The notes beneath the pieces were generated by a model, which saw nothing but the letters and a program-made list of their open reading frames with translations, searched no databases and was not told the origin of the DNA. DNA of 48,218 nt from a virus. Position numbers and translations under genes: made by a program. This document shows, piece by piece, positions 1 to 8,351 of this stretch. How positions within the stretch are numbered: position 1 is the first letter of the stretch; each line of letters starts with the position of its first letter. The stretch is from IMG/VR virus record IMGVR_UViG_3300021139_001496, positions 1 to 48,218 of that record; one strand, 5' to 3'.

Positions 1-125
1 ACGCCTGTAGTGTCTACTTTTACTGAGTCTATCTTTGTAGAGTCAGTAGTTGTAGTTGGTGCTGTATTGTTTACGCAAGCTACTAGGAATAGTGCGATTA
101 CAGCTGCTGTGATCATTGTTTTCAT
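1..125 (-). CDS. Lipoprotein, truncated by the window edge
   Basis: The first 41 codons of a minus-strand gene start at the ATG at 125..123 and run off the low-coordinate edge. The protein opens with Met-Lys-Thr, then a hydrophobic stretch (about residues 4-15) ending in the lipobox LVAC, so Cys17 is the likely lipidated residue. A Thr/Ser/Asp-rich linker follows. This is a textbook type II signal peptide. The product should therefore be an exported lipoprotein anchored in a host membrane. It lies 26 bp downstream of the groEL stop and has no promoter-like motif of its own, so it may be co-transcribed with the chaperonin genes. Candidate roles such as superinfection exclusion or a lysis accessory are speculation, because the mature domain is outside the window. 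Confidence 0.8.
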   Translation of the reverse strand, partial: MKTMITAAVIALFLVACVNNTAPTTTTDSTKIDSVKVDTTG

Positions 126-151
126 GTTTTTATTTTGTTTAGTTAGTTAAA

Positions 152-1801
152 TTAGAATCCCATGTCCATTCCTGGTGCTCCGGCTTGGTTATCTTTCTTT
201 TCGTCTTTCTTTGTATAGATAACTGATTCTGTAGTTAGAATAGTTCCAGCTACTGATGCAGCATTCTCTAGAGCAATTCTAGTTACTTTCACCGGGTCTA
301 GTAGACCAGTTTCAAAAGCATCTACTACTTCTTGAGTCTTAGCATTGAAAGTTGCATTAGGTAATTCAGATGCTAATACATCGTGACTTACTTTGTACCA
401 ATTCTCGATACCTGCATTAGATAAGATCTTTCTGAAAGGAGCTTGACAGGCTTCGTATACAATATCAACACCTTTTTGCTGATCTCTACTTAGAGTCTCT
501 CTTAGTGTAGCCAAGCTTTCAGATGCAACTGTTAATGCAAATCCACCTCCAGGTACAACACCTTCTGCTAAAGCAGCTTTGGTAGCAAATAAAGCATCCT
601 CTACTCTATCTTTCTTCTCTTTCATCTCAATCTCAGAGTTACCTCCAACTGATATTATCGCCACACCTCCAATTAGTTTACCTAGTCTCTCTTGTAGTTT
701 CTCTTTCTCATATGGACTAACACCTGGACGTTCTAGTTGTGCTTTGATCTCACCAGCTCTTGCTGTAATTAAAGCTTCTTCACCTTTCCCGTCTATAATA
801 GTAGTCTTTTCTTTATCGACAGTCACCGTTCTAGCTCTACCTAGGTATTGAGATAATTGTTGGCCGGTCATCTTATCTAATTTTAGACCCTTATCCTTAC
901 TTATAACTTGACCACCGGTCATAATAGCGATATCTTCTAGGATTAGAGTACGTCTTTCACCAAAGTCTGGTGCTTTAACAGCTACACCTCTAATGATACC
1001 TCTCATCTTATTAACGATTAGAGTAGCTAGAGCTTCATCTCCAAAGTCTTCTGCTATAATCAGGATAGCCTTATTTTCGGCATTTACCTTATTTAAAACT
1101 TGTAATAACTCCTGGGCGGTCACGATTCTACCGTCAAAGATTAATATGTAAGGATCTTCTAGAAGTGCCTGCATTGAATCATTATTAGTAACAAAGTAAG
1201 GTGATTTGTAACCTCTTTCAAACTGCATACCTTCTACTACTTCTAAAACTGTTTCACCAGTCTTTGATTCTTCAATCGATACAATACCCTCTCTTCCTAC
1301 TTTTTCAATAGCTGAAGCGATTAAGTTTCCCACTTCTTCATCGTTGTTACCTGAGATGGTAGCTACTTGTTTTACTTGGTCTTGAGTGGTAATGTCTTGA
1401 GCGATTGATTTTAAATCACGGATCACATCAGCTACTGCTTTATCAATACCTCTCTTAACTTCTACCGGATTAGTACCCAGGTCAATTACCTTAATTCCTT
1501 CTTCTACTAATACTGTAGCAAGTAAAGTCGACGTAGTCGTACCATCACCTGCTTCATTAGCAGACTTGATTGATACTTGCTTAACTAATTGAGCTCCAAT
1601 GTTCTCTACTTCATCTTTTAACTCCGTAAAAGCTCTTGCGCAAGACACGCCATCTTTTGTAACCTTAATACCATTAACCTTATCCTCGATAAGAACTGTT
1701 CTACCGCCTGGTCCTAGAGTAGAGGAGACGGTCTGGTTTAGCTTTTTAATACCTTGAGCTAATTTTAGCTTCAATTCTGTTCCTGTTGTGTTTTCTATCA
1801 T
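152..1801 (-). CDS. groEL: GroEL-type chaperonin (Cpn60)
   Basis: The protein is 549 aa, the usual length for group I chaperonins. It carries the ATP-site segment [11 protein letters not shown] near residues 86-96, the N-terminal segment [12 protein letters not shown] and the equatorial C-terminal region with the VVPGGGFAL motif near residue 410. It folds substrate proteins in an ATP-driven double-ring cage, probably phage capsid or tail proteins. The C-terminus ends in GAPGMDMGF instead of a long GGM repeat, as in many divergent phage chaperonins. It lies 6 bp after groES and forms an operon with it and a 78-aa gene behind the promoter-like motif at 2359-2392. Identification is secure. The specific client is not visible from sequence. 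Confidence 0.97.
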   Translation of the reverse strand: MIENTTGTELKLKLAQGIKKLNQTVSSTLGPGGRTVLIEDKVNGIKVTKDGVSCARAFTELKDEVENIGAQLVKQVSIKSANEAGDGTTTSTLLATVLVEEGIKVIDLGTNPVEVKRGIDKAVADVIRDLKSIAQDITTQDQVKQVATISGNNDEEVGNLIASAIEKVGREGIVSIEESKTGETVLEVVEGMQFERGYKSPYFVTNNDSMQALLEDPYILIFDGRIVTAQELLQVLNKVNAENKAILIIAEDFGDEALATLIVNKMRGIIRGVAVKAPDFGERRTLILEDIAIMTGGQVISKDKGLKLDKMTGQQLSQYLGRARTVTVDKEKTTIIDGKGEEALITARAGEIKAQLERPGVSPYEKEKLQERLGKLIGGVAIISVGGNSEIEMKEKKDRVEDALFATKAALAEGVVPGGGFALTVASESLATLRETLSRDQQKGVDIVYEACQAPFRKILSNAGIENWYKVSHDVLASELPNATFNAKTQEVVDAFETGLLDPVKVTRIALENAASVAGTILTTESVIYTKKDEKKDNQAGAPGMDMGF

Positions 1802-1807
1802 AATCTT

Positions 1808-2107
1808 TTAGTCTTCTATTATTGAAATAATTTCAGTTGCTTTTGTCATGAAGTATTCTTCACTTCCAATACTTATACGTTGACTACCTAGCTTAGGTAT
1901 AACTACTTTCTTACCCACCTCTAGACCTTCAATCTTAACGGTATAACCGGTATGCCAATTAAAGGTATCAGATACTGCTACAATAACAGCTATCTCAGGC
2001 TTTTCTTTACCTAGATCCGGAATAATAATGTTTCCAGACATTTGCTCCTGTTCTTCTACAGGTTTTAAAATAACGTGCCCATTCACAGGCTTTAGTGTTG
2101 TGCTCAT
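1808..2107 (-). CDS. groES: GroES-type co-chaperonin (Cpn10)
   Basis: The protein is 99 aa, close to the usual 95-100 aa of Cpn10. It has the family N-terminus (LKPVNGHVILKPVEEQEQ), a mobile loop reading SGNIIIPD near residues 24-31 that would contact GroEL, and a beta-barrel core (KVVIPKLG, EEYFMTKATEII). It would cap the phage GroEL ring. Its ATG overlaps the stop codon of the upstream 78-aa gene (ATGA), suggesting translational coupling. Having a matched phage-encoded groES-groEL pair implies an autonomous folding chamber and not just modification of the host one. Confidence 0.95.
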   Translation of the reverse strand: MSTTLKPVNGHVILKPVEEQEQMSGNIIIPDLGKEKPEIAVIVAVSDTFNWHTGYTVKIEGLEVGKKVVIPKLGSQRISIGSEEYFMTKATEIISIIED

Positions 2108-2340
2108 ATTTGTTCTTGTATTTGTTCTTGTATTTGTGGAGTTTCCATAACTTCTGCTTCTTTGATTTCTTCTAGCTCGGGGACGAGTTCAAGAAAGTAG
2201 AGTAGACCATCTTTCTTCAAGACAGTATCTGCTCTTAGATGCTCTTTCCAGGCATCTACATTAGGGTTTTGATGTTCGTGTATTTTTCTCTTAAGGACGA
2301 ATAGCTTATCGTCAAATTTTATAAATTCTGTTCGTAACAT
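2104..2340 (-). CDS. Small hypothetical protein upstream of groES
   Basis: A 78-aa charged protein with no recognised domain. The C-terminus is a short glutamine/glutamate repeat (QIQEQIQEQI) encoded by an imperfect 12-bp tandem repeat at about 2107-2137. The gene is first in the groES-groEL operon: its stop codon overlaps the groES ATG by 4 nt, and the 34-bp promoter-like motif lies 18 bp upstream of its start. Coupling suggests co-expression with the chaperonins. Function is unknown. Confidence 0.7.
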   Translation of the reverse strand: MLRTEFIKFDDKLFVLKRKIHEHQNPNVDAWKEHLRADTVLKKDGLLYFLELVPELEEIKEAEVMETPQIQEQIQEQI

Positions 2341-2358
2341 ATCTATTCTATAACTTTA

Positions 2359-2392
2359 ATTAATATAACTACTTTTATTCAGACAGCCAACT
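2359..2392 (-). promoter_or_regulatory. 34-bp promoter-like motif for the chaperonin operon
   Basis: On the minus strand this reads AGTTGG, 19 nt, TATATTAAT. It has the same length and spacing as twelve other copies in the window. It resembles a Bacteroidota -33 / -7 (TAnnTTTG) promoter. The start of the 78-aa gene is 18 nt downstream. Confidence 0.7.
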
Positions 2393-2395
2393 TTT

Positions 2396-3010
2396 TTAGC
2401 TATGTTTTTTCATCTTACTCATAACCTCGTTAATGTATAAAACTTTTAAGTGAATTGTTTCTATTTCTTCGTCAGTTAGGACTATATCTTCGTTTACCCA
2501 CATTACATGTACAGTTCCAAATTTAATATGATTACCGATTCTGAATATATAGTTAGTCTCTATACCGTAATACTTATTCAACTCTACAACTGATTCTCTA
2601 TAGTAATCCTTACCTGTTCTTATATAACCTTCATCAGAGGTATGAACATCCATTAATAACTCACATACCGGTGAAATCGGGACTCTTTGATAGTTTAGCA
2701 TCATTTCACGAGTAGTGTTATCAGCTTTCTCGTAAGTCATCGACGAGTAGTTAAACGGTAGACCATTTATAGCTGTATTTCCATTATGGTATTCAACAAT
2801 AGCTACTCTATTAGCTCCTATTAGAGCTCTTATTTCAACTAAAACTTCATTTATGGTAATTCGATGTTTAGTATTGTCGATAAATACAGTAGCTTCGTCA
2901 TGTTTTGAAAACCTTTTACCAATCCAGCTTCCAATGTAAGGTGCTACAGTTGCTAGAACTGCACCTATTACCACTCCGAATGTTTTAAGGTACTCAGGAT
3001 TCATATTCAT
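2396..3010 (-). CDS. Membrane-anchored hypothetical protein
   Basis: I place the start at ATG 3010 (204 aa). An in-frame TTG at 3049 would add 13 residues and overlap the polA stop, but the late-type motif CTATTTAT at 3020-3027 lies just upstream of ATG 3010 and favours the shorter form. A hydrophobic segment at about residues 10-30 (FGVVIGAVLATVAPYIGSW) predicts one membrane span. A soluble domain of about 160 residues follows, containing IVEYHNGNTAINGLPF and a closing helix, vaguely GAF-like in pattern. I do not recognise the family with confidence. A membrane-tethered sensor or structural role is only a guess. Confidence 0.6.
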   Translation of the reverse strand: MNMNPEYLKTFGVVIGAVLATVAPYIGSWIGKRFSKHDEATVFIDNTKHRITINEVLVEIRALIGANRVAIVEYHNGNTAINGLPFNYSSMTYEKADNTTREMMLNYQRVPISPVCELLMDVHTSDEGYIRTGKDYYRESVVELNKYYGIETNYIFRIGNHIKFGTVHVMWVNEDIVLTDEEIETIHLKVLYINEVMSKMKKHS

Positions 3011-3019
3011 AATGTAATT

Positions 3020-3027
3020 ATAAATAG
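3020..3027 (-). promoter_or_regulatory. Late-type motif CTATTTAT
   Basis: The minus strand reads CTATTTATAATTAC, 9 nt before ATG 3010. It matches the octamer found upstream of most virion genes in the window. It lies inside the TTG-extended version of the downstream gene and helps choose the ATG start. Confidence 0.45.
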
Positions 3028-3045
3028 CCTCGTCTACAATAAAAA

Positions 3046-5358
3046 TCAATGGCCATCGCGAAAATTTTTAGATAAAGCAGGAGGTGCTTTAAGCGTAACG
3101 CCATCTAGCTTAGTAGTATTTTCCATCTTCTCTTTTACCATCTTAGCTACCTCTTCGGCATGTTCTACCGGTACATTTATGATTAACTGGTCATGTACTT
3201 GTGCCTGGACTAATCCATCAATACCCATCTTCTTTAACTCTCTATTAATCTGTACGGCAGCTCTATTCACAATCGCGGCAGCTAAAGACTGTAGCTGATA
3301 GTTTAGACAGTTATTCAATCCATTCTTATAGTCTCTGTAGACTTGAAGTACTCGTTCTTTACCATATTTACCTTCTAGCTCCTTTCTAAACCTCCAATCT
3401 AGTATTTGATCTCCAGTAGTTGCATAGATCTGTTTAACTCTAGGTAAGTGTCTAATCCTACCTACCTTATTAACGATATAGCCATTCTCTTTAACGAACT
3501 GTCTTGAATTCTCTCTCCATGCTTTTAATCCAGGAAAACCATCTAGGTAGCCCTGTACTAGTTTATCGGCTTCTTTTTGAGGTATATCTAAAGTCTTAGC
3601 TAGTGCAAATGACTCCATCCCATAGGCAATACCTAGTGAATAGGCTTTAGCTTTATTTCTCTTGACCGGGTCAAGCTTTTTAAGAAAATTAGGTGCTTTT
3701 TTATCGGCACTAACACCTTCTAGCTTTTCGGTTTGAATAGCTACAGTAGAATAGAAGTCATGATTCTTATTAAAGATCTCCTGTAACTTTTCATCACCTG
3801 TAACAGATGCAAAACAGGTTGGTTCTAGGGATTCATAATCACAGTCAATTAACATCCTACCTTCTTCTGCTACCAGGAATGCTCTTACTAGATTATTGTA
3901 ATGAACTATGATAGGTGCTGCCTCGCCATCTTCTTTAGGTTTAGGTAGCTGCTGTAGATCAGAACCGTATCTTCCCGATACCGTACCATGCTGCTTAAAG
4001 TAGAAATAGTACCTACCGTCCTCATGCCTATCGTAAAATCTATCCACATAAGTAGACTTAATCTTTAGTAGCTTGTTATAGATACGTAAGTTTTCGGCCC
4101 ACTTCTCAGTCTTTGAAATAACTTCGATAACATCGTCATCGAATTGAGGTTTACCTTTTGCTGTAGTAGATAAAGGTTTGATACCCAAGACATCAAAAGC
4201 AATCTGACCTAACTGGTCTTTAGATTGTATGTTGAAGTACTTACCTTCATTATCTTCTTTCCACAGTGTTAGACTGGTTTTAACAAGGGTTTCTCGTGGT
4301 AGTATATTAAGATCACCTACAACTAAGAACTGCTTGAGATCCCCTTCTGGTAGAGATAAAACGGTACTCTTATTTAGAGTAAACTTACCGGTCTTCTCAG
4401 ATTTAGGTAGTTCAATACCTGATTGTCTAATCAATTCCTGGGCAAATGTACCTTTAGTGGTTGGTGGATAAGCCTTTAAAGCCATATCCATTATCCATTG
4501 CTTGACTCTAGAATCAGTTAATAGCTCTTCGGTTACTAATCTAGCATACTCATCCAAGTCCTTCTCTATCTTATCCTTGGTATCTTTGATTAGTTCCATA
4601 TCCAGTTCAACACCATACTCTTCCATTGGTACCGTAACCTCTTTATAGACAGGCATTACCTCTTCGTTGAAAAAGAAATCTTCTAGATTCTCGTCTATTA
4701 GCTTCTGTACGAAGTAGTTATAGATACGGAGAGTTAAATCAGTATCGGCAGCGCCATACTTAGCCAAGATATCCATATCTGCTTTATAAATCTCAAAGCA
4801 ATCCTTAGTCGTACTGCCGCCATTTCTCTTAATACTCTCTTTTAGTTCTATCTGCTCTTCATTGGCTTCAGTATCAATATCTAAACCTAACTCCTTCTGA
4901 ACCATTTTAGCAATTGATTTCAAACCAAAAGGATTACCTAAACCAAATGCACCCTCTTCTTGTACTGTGTGAACAAGTAGCATTGTATCGGCATGTAGAG
5001 AAGGTATTAGGTTGATATCGTAGAAATTCTTAATGAATCTCAAGTCAAATGCAGCATTATGACATATAACCTTTTTATCTACAAGCATAGATAGGGTCTT
5101 ATGTGCTAGCTCTTGGCAGTTGTGTTTACCTATGTATAAATTATCTAACTTCTCATCCTTAAACGCCATAGTAGGCATATAGAAACTATGTCCCTCTTTA
5201 CCGCAGATAGAAAAACCGATCACTCGACCCTTTCTAGGATTAAGTGAATCGGTTTCGATATCTAGAGCAATAAGCTCATTTTCACGGATATGGTTTACTA
5301 ACGAGGTTAGGGTCTCAATACTATTGACTGTAACGTAACTTTTTTGTATTTCTTGCAT
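3046..5358 (-). CDS. polA: Family-A DNA polymerase with 3'-5' exonuclease
   Basis: A 770-aa replicative polymerase. The exonuclease domain shows Exo I (DIETDSL, D33/E35), Exo II (CHNAAFDLRFI, near 99-109) and Exo III (YGAADTDLTL, near 201-210). The polymerase domain shows motif A (DCDYESLEPTCFA, near 505-517), motif B (RNKAKAYSLGIAYG, 567-580) and motif C (QVHDQL, 720-725). Motif A has DYES where DYSQ is usual, and motif C has HDQ where HDE is usual; the metal-binding aspartates are kept. There is no 5' nuclease domain; a separate 5' nuclease lies at 26986-28008. The start ATG is only 2 nt after the promoter-like motif at 5361-5394, implying a leaderless or nearly leaderless mRNA. Confidence 0.95.
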   Translation of the reverse strand: MQEIQKSYVTVNSIETLTSLVNHIRENELIALDIETDSLNPRKGRVIGFSICGKEGHSFYMPTMAFKDEKLDNLYIGKHNCQELAHKTLSMLVDKKVICHNAAFDLRFIKNFYDINLIPSLHADTMLLVHTVQEEGAFGLGNPFGLKSIAKMVQKELGLDIDTEANEEQIELKESIKRNGGSTTKDCFEIYKADMDILAKYGAADTDLTLRIYNYFVQKLIDENLEDFFFNEEVMPVYKEVTVPMEEYGVELDMELIKDTKDKIEKDLDEYARLVTEELLTDSRVKQWIMDMALKAYPPTTKGTFAQELIRQSGIELPKSEKTGKFTLNKSTVLSLPEGDLKQFLVVGDLNILPRETLVKTSLTLWKEDNEGKYFNIQSKDQLGQIAFDVLGIKPLSTTAKGKPQFDDDVIEVISKTEKWAENLRIYNKLLKIKSTYVDRFYDRHEDGRYYFYFKQHGTVSGRYGSDLQQLPKPKEDGEAAPIIVHYNNLVRAFLVAEEGRMLIDCDYESLEPTCFASVTGDEKLQEIFNKNHDFYSTVAIQTEKLEGVSADKKAPNFLKKLDPVKRNKAKAYSLGIAYGMESFALAKTLDIPQKEADKLVQGYLDGFPGLKAWRENSRQFVKENGYIVNKVGRIRHLPRVKQIYATTGDQILDWRFRKELEGKYGKERVLQVYRDYKNGLNNCLNYQLQSLAAAIVNRAAVQINRELKKMGIDGLVQAQVHDQLIINVPVEHAEEVAKMVKEKMENTTKLDGVTLKAPPALSKNFRDGH

Positions 5359-5360
5359 AA

Positions 5361-5394
5361 CTAAATATATGAACTTTATTTCAGACCGCCAACT
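5361..5394 (-). promoter_or_regulatory. 34-bp promoter-like motif abutting polA
   Basis: AGTTGG, 19 nt, TATATTTAG on the minus strand. The last base of the -7-like element is 2 nt from the polA ATG. The -33-like element abuts the stop of the upstream 211-aa gene. Confidence 0.75.
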
Positions 5395-6030
5395 CTAATC
5401 TACTCTATTTAAGTACATTAGAGAAAGAGGCATACTCAAATTAGGAAAATCAATTAGTACATTTCTCCAATGAGGTATTCTGTATACTTGCTTAAATCCT
5501 CTAATAGTACCAACTTTTCCATGAAAACAATCACCTTTTATTGATCCGTATCCATCCAATCTTAATCTAATTTGACGTCCAGGAAATGGATTTCTAATAA
5601 TATCAAGATTGATTTCTACTTTATCTCCAATTTTATAAGTGATAGTTTCGATTTCTACATCTTTAGAATTAGAAAACGGTTTTAGAATATGAATTAATGC
5701 TTCTTTATTTTCACATCTAACTACAAAATCTTGAATTTTTTCTCTATCGACTGGTTCGTTTGACAAGTCATTAGGAGCTACTTCTATTTTTTCTTTAGAA
5801 AGAAAATCTACACCGAAGAAGAAATTTTCTCCCAGTTGTGCATCATATTCATAATCGACTGGAGTAAATCCTTCTTTCACCCATCCGGTTGATCTCCAAA
5901 GAGATGTCGAGTGTTTTACGTATCCGAAACTGTTTAAACTTTCAAGTTCTTTAATTGAAGTCTTTAATGTAGTTTTGTAAGTTTCTAACGAATTTAACTT
6001 TACGTCTACAAATTTGTCTTTTTGTTTCAT
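5395..6030 (-). CDS. Hypothetical protein, 211 aa
   Basis: A soluble protein with no recognised family. The N-terminal part is charged and helical. The C-terminal part (about 130-211) is beta-rich with repeated basic and aromatic residues (KIGDKVEINLDI, KVGTIRGFKQVYRI), a pattern compatible with a small barrel, though I cannot name it. It has its own promoter-like motif at 6053-6086, 22 nt before the ATG, and precedes polA, so it is probably expressed with DNA-metabolism genes. Confidence 0.65.
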   Translation of the reverse strand: MKQKDKFVDVKLNSLETYKTTLKTSIKELESLNSFGYVKHSTSLWRSTGWVKEGFTPVDYEYDAQLGENFFFGVDFLSKEKIEVAPNDLSNEPVDREKIQDFVVRCENKEALIHILKPFSNSKDVEIETITYKIGDKVEINLDIIRNPFPGRQIRLRLDGYGSIKGDCFHGKVGTIRGFKQVYRIPHWRNVLIDFPNLSMPLSLMYLNRVD

Positions 6031-6052
6031 AACTTTTAATTTTTTATTTAAA

Positions 6053-6086
6053 CTAAATATATGAACTTTATTTCAGACTACCAACT
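6053..6086 (-). promoter_or_regulatory. 34-bp promoter-like motif
   Basis: AGTTGG, 19 nt, TATATTTAG on the minus strand. The -33-like element overlaps the stop codon of the dCTP deaminase-like gene. The next start codon is 22 nt downstream. Confidence 0.75.
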
Positions 6087-6597
6087 ATTTTCTTTGTTTG
6101 TCACCCTGAAATTGCCCTGCATAGAGTTGACCTTCTTCTAGAGGTGTACATTCGTGGAAATAGATTTGTGCCACTCTTGCACCTTCTTCGATAAAGATAG
6201 ATTCGTGTACGTAGGCTAGTGTACCCATAAAAGTAGTCTCGAATCCAGGATCGAATACAGGTGAGTTAATAATTACACCGTTTCTATAGAGTGAAGAACG
6301 CTGTTTAATAAATCCGACTCTGTTGGCCGGAATCTTACATCCTTCGGCAAATGTTAGACTATATACTCCGCTATATAAAATCCACCCTGATATTCCATCT
6401 AAGTTCATTAATGGATGTGGTGTGTAAGTTGCTAATTCGGTTCTATCTTTTAGAACTCTTCCCATTTTAGTTGCTCCATTACCTCCAACCTTATCTACTT
6501 GTTTTAAGGATAAGTCATAACCAACCTGGGCAGGTTTACCTAGGGTGTGTTCTAGTTTTAACAATCCTTCTTGTAGGATTTGATTTACATTTAACAT
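6085..6597 (-). CDS. dcd: dCTP deaminase / dUTPase family protein
   Basis: A 170-aa member of the trimeric dUTPase / dCTP deaminase fold. It shows GYDLSL near residue 27, QRSSLYRNGV near 98-107 (the RSS-x-x-R-x-G core), FDPGFE near 115-120, the strand RVAQIYFHE near 143-151, and a C-terminal YAGQFQGDKQR resembling the dCTP-deaminase tail. The likely role is dCTP deamination and/or dUTP hydrolysis to supply dUMP and keep uracil out of DNA. It follows folE and a GTG-start gene in a tight run. Deaminase versus dUTPase activity cannot be settled by eye. Confidence 0.8.
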   Translation of the reverse strand: MLNVNQILQEGLLKLEHTLGKPAQVGYDLSLKQVDKVGGNGATKMGRVLKDRTELATYTPHPLMNLDGISGWILYSGVYSLTFAEGCKIPANRVGFIKQRSSLYRNGVIINSPVFDPGFETTFMGTLAYVHESIFIEEGARVAQIYFHECTPLEEGQLYAGQFQGDKQRK

Positions 6598-6600
6598 ATT

Positions 6601-6957
6601 TTACTCTTCTGGTTTAATTTTATTGTTAGCTATTAGATCTCTTAGGTTATAGTAGATTCCATAACTTGGATCAATAAAGACTATTTCGTCTTTTGTGTAG
6701 GTAATGTAATCAAGAGCATCGCCGGGGATAGTTATGTCTTCTAAGATTCGAAACTTGCGTGGTTCCACAAATATGTATTGATCTTCAGGTATGTGTACAT
6801 AGGATACAAGCTTATTTAACTTATCTCTCCTTCTACTACACCCACAATCTTCCTTACCTCTTAACTTAGCTATCCATTCGGCTAGTAAATCTAGTTTAAA
6901 GAAATGGGTGATCTGTGCTATAGTATCACCCAATCCTGTTGCTCTCTTATTTTCCAC
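6601..6957 (-). CDS. Conserved small phage protein with CGC motif
   Basis: 118 aa, starting at GTG (6957) and overlapping the folE 3' end by 11 nt; no ATG occurs in the N-terminal region. It begins with GLGDTIAQITHF, then DCGCSRRRDKLNKL near residues 37-50. I recall a GDTI...DCGC...R..LN pattern as a recurring short phage family of unknown function. The CxC pair could bind metal. The C-terminal half looks like a small mixed alpha/beta domain. Virion or packaging roles are guesses. Confidence 0.65.
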   Translation of the reverse strand: MENKRATGLGDTIAQITHFFKLDLLAEWIAKLRGKEDCGCSRRRDKLNKLVSYVHIPEDQYIFVEPRKFRILEDITIPGDALDYITYTKDEIVFIDPSYGIYYNLRDLIANNKIKPEE

Positions 6958-7660
6958 TCTTACTTGTCTTTACAAACTCGTAGAATTCACTCCTACAAGC
7001 ATCTTCTTCCATAAATGCTCCATCCAATTTAGAGGTAATCATATTAGCACCTTGATGCTTAACTCCTCTACAAGATACACAGCTATGTCCAGCCTCTATC
7101 ATCACAGCTACACCTTGATTACCTTCACAGATATTCTTTACTGCACTATGTATAGCTACTGTTAGCTGTTCCTGGATAGCACCTCTTCTTGCAAAGTGTT
7201 CTACAATACGATTTAGTTTAGATAAACCAATCACTCTACCTTCAGCTGTTGGTATATAGGCGATATGCACTTTACCTGAGATTTGCTGGTGGTGGTGTGA
7301 ACACATACTTGTAACTGGTATATTACCTTCAAATACTAATCCTGTATAACCATCGGCAGGAAATGTTATCACCGGAGATAAAGCTTCATACCTACCTCTC
7401 CATAAATCTCGGACGTAACTTTTTGCTACACGTCTTGGTGTATTACTACTATTTGGATCATTTACCCAATCTACTCCTAATGCAGTTAGGAAGTTACCGA
7501 AGTGCTTGGCAGCCTCTTCTATAATTGCTTGCTTTTCATCCTCAGATAAAGATAGTATAGTAGGGTTTAATGCTACTTTACTAGCTAGTTGTAGAGAGAT
7601 TCCATTAGCATGTCCGGGTTGAGCTACTTCAAGCTCTTCTATATTTACTATCTTACTCAT
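6947..7660 (-). CDS. folE: GTP cyclohydrolase I (FolE)
   Basis: The start is ATG 7660 (237 aa). A longer in-frame TTG start at 7696 would lie inside the promoter-like motif, so I reject it. FolE converts GTP to dihydroneopterin triphosphate, the first step towards 7-deazaguanines. Diagnostic motifs are SNTPRRVAKSY (near 72-82), MCSHHHQ (119-125, zinc and catalytic residues), GLSKLNRIVEHFARR (145-159) and HSCVSCRGV (192-200). With queD, queE, queC, queF and dpdA in the window, it most likely feeds DNA modification and not folate synthesis. Confidence 0.95.
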   Translation of the reverse strand: MSKIVNIEELEVAQPGHANGISLQLASKVALNPTILSLSEDEKQAIIEEAAKHFGNFLTALGVDWVNDPNSSNTPRRVAKSYVRDLWRGRYEALSPVITFPADGYTGLVFEGNIPVTSMCSHHHQQISGKVHIAYIPTAEGRVIGLSKLNRIVEHFARRGAIQEQLTVAIHSAVKNICEGNQGVAVMIEAGHSCVSCRGVKHQGANMITSKLDGAFMEEDACRSEFYEFVKTSKSGK

Positions 7661-7664
7661 ATGT

Positions 7665-7698
7665 CTTAATATAAGAATTTTATTCTGATTCTCCAACT
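7665..7698 (-). promoter_or_regulatory. 34-bp promoter-like motif for folE
   Basis: AGTTGG, 19 nt, TATATTAAG on the minus strand, ending 4 nt before the folE ATG. It overlaps the last codons of the upstream 47-aa membrane-protein gene. Confidence 0.75.
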
Positions 7699-7823
7699 AT
7701 ATTATCCCAATCTACCTTATATCCTTCAGGTGGTAAACCACCTCTTCTCTTTTTTGCTTTCTGTACTCCAATTACAAGTACTGTTACTACTAGTACTACT
7801 AATGTTAAAAATGCTACTGTCAT
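7680..7823 (-). CDS. Small single-span membrane protein
   Basis: A 47-aa gene from ATG 7823 to TAA 7680. Residues 2-20 are strongly hydrophobic (VAFLTLVVLVVTVLVIGV), followed by a basic patch (QKAKKRRGG) and a short polar tail. This predicts an N-out/C-in inner-membrane peptide. It starts 8 bp after the adenosyltransferase stop, and its 3' end overlaps the folE promoter-like motif. Function is unknown; small phage membrane peptides are sometimes exclusion or lysis factors, but nothing here shows that. Confidence 0.6.
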   Translation of the reverse strand: MTVAFLTLVVLVVTVLVIGVQKAKKRRGGLPPEGYKVDWDNIVGESE

Positions 7824-7831
7824 ATTTGTTT

Positions 7832-8347
7832 TTATTTAGTTTTCCAAAGTGTTTCTTGTCCTCCTTCTTTATAATCTGTATAACGAGCTAATACAAAGAA
7901 GTAATCACTTAATCTGTTTAAGTATTTTACTATAATTTCATCGGTATCTGCTTCAAGGCAAGCTATTTCAGCTCTTCTACAAACTGATCTACAGATATGA
8001 ATAGCCGTAACTAATTCACTTCCACGAGGTAGAATAAAGTTCTTAAGAGGTGGTAGTTGAGCTTGTAATAGGTCCATCGCATCTTCTAAAGCAGTAATAC
8101 CTTCTTCGGTAATAGTTTCAAGCTCCATGCCATTATCGTTTATAACCATGGCACCCATATTGAATAGATCCCACTGTAAAGATTCAAAGCCTAAATCAGC
8201 TCTACTCTTAGCTACTACCTGTCCAACAAATGAATTTAATTCATCTAATGCACCAACTGCTTTTATCTTAGGTGTGATTTTAGCAGTTCTTTTACCGCTT
8301 AATAGACTTGTAGTCCCATCATCACCCTTCTTTGTGTATACTTTCAT
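7832..8347 (-). CDS. pduO: Cob(I)alamin adenosyltransferase, PduO type
   Basis: A 171-aa protein matching PduO-type ATP:cob(I)alamin adenosyltransferases. It has MKVYTKKGDDGTTSLLSG at residues 1-18 (ATP-binding N-terminus), the GALDELNSFVG core near 32-42, VCRRAEIACLE near 122-132 and KYLNRLSDYFFVLARY near 141-156. It transfers the adenosyl group of ATP to cob(I)alamin to make adenosylcobalamin. Its likely client is the B12-dependent ribonucleotide reductase at 22365-25295. The first 28 bp of this region (8321-8348) are repeated exactly at 8657-8684. Confidence 0.9.
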   Translation of the reverse strand: MKVYTKKGDDGTTSLLSGKRTAKITPKIKAVGALDELNSFVGQVVAKSRADLGFESLQWDLFNMGAMVINDNGMELETITEEGITALEDAMDLLQAQLPPLKNFILPRGSELVTAIHICRSVCRRAEIACLEADTDEIIVKYLNRLSDYFFVLARYTDYKEGGQETLWKTK

Positions 8348-8348
8348 T
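8321..8348. repeat. 28-bp direct repeat, copy 1
   Basis: This copy covers the first nine codons of the adenosyltransferase gene plus flanking bases. It is identical to 8657-8684, 336 bp away. The interval holds the 88-aa gene, suggesting a tandem duplication or an insertion event. Confidence 0.9.
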
Positions 8349-8351
8349 TGT

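Noticed and set aside
579-851. Plus-strand open frames, such as those inside groEL, polA, the tape measure, the recombinase and the LRR gene
   Set aside because: They lie wholly within confident minus-strand genes, have low-complexity or unnatural composition and no promoter-like motif.
3011-3049. TTG start for the membrane-anchored 2396 gene
   Set aside because: A late-type motif lies between the TTG and ATG 3010, favouring the shorter protein, though the TTG cannot be excluded.
7661-7696. Longer TTG-start version of FolE
   Set aside because: The extra 12 codons coincide with the 34-bp promoter-like motif; ATG 7660 fits the family N-terminus.
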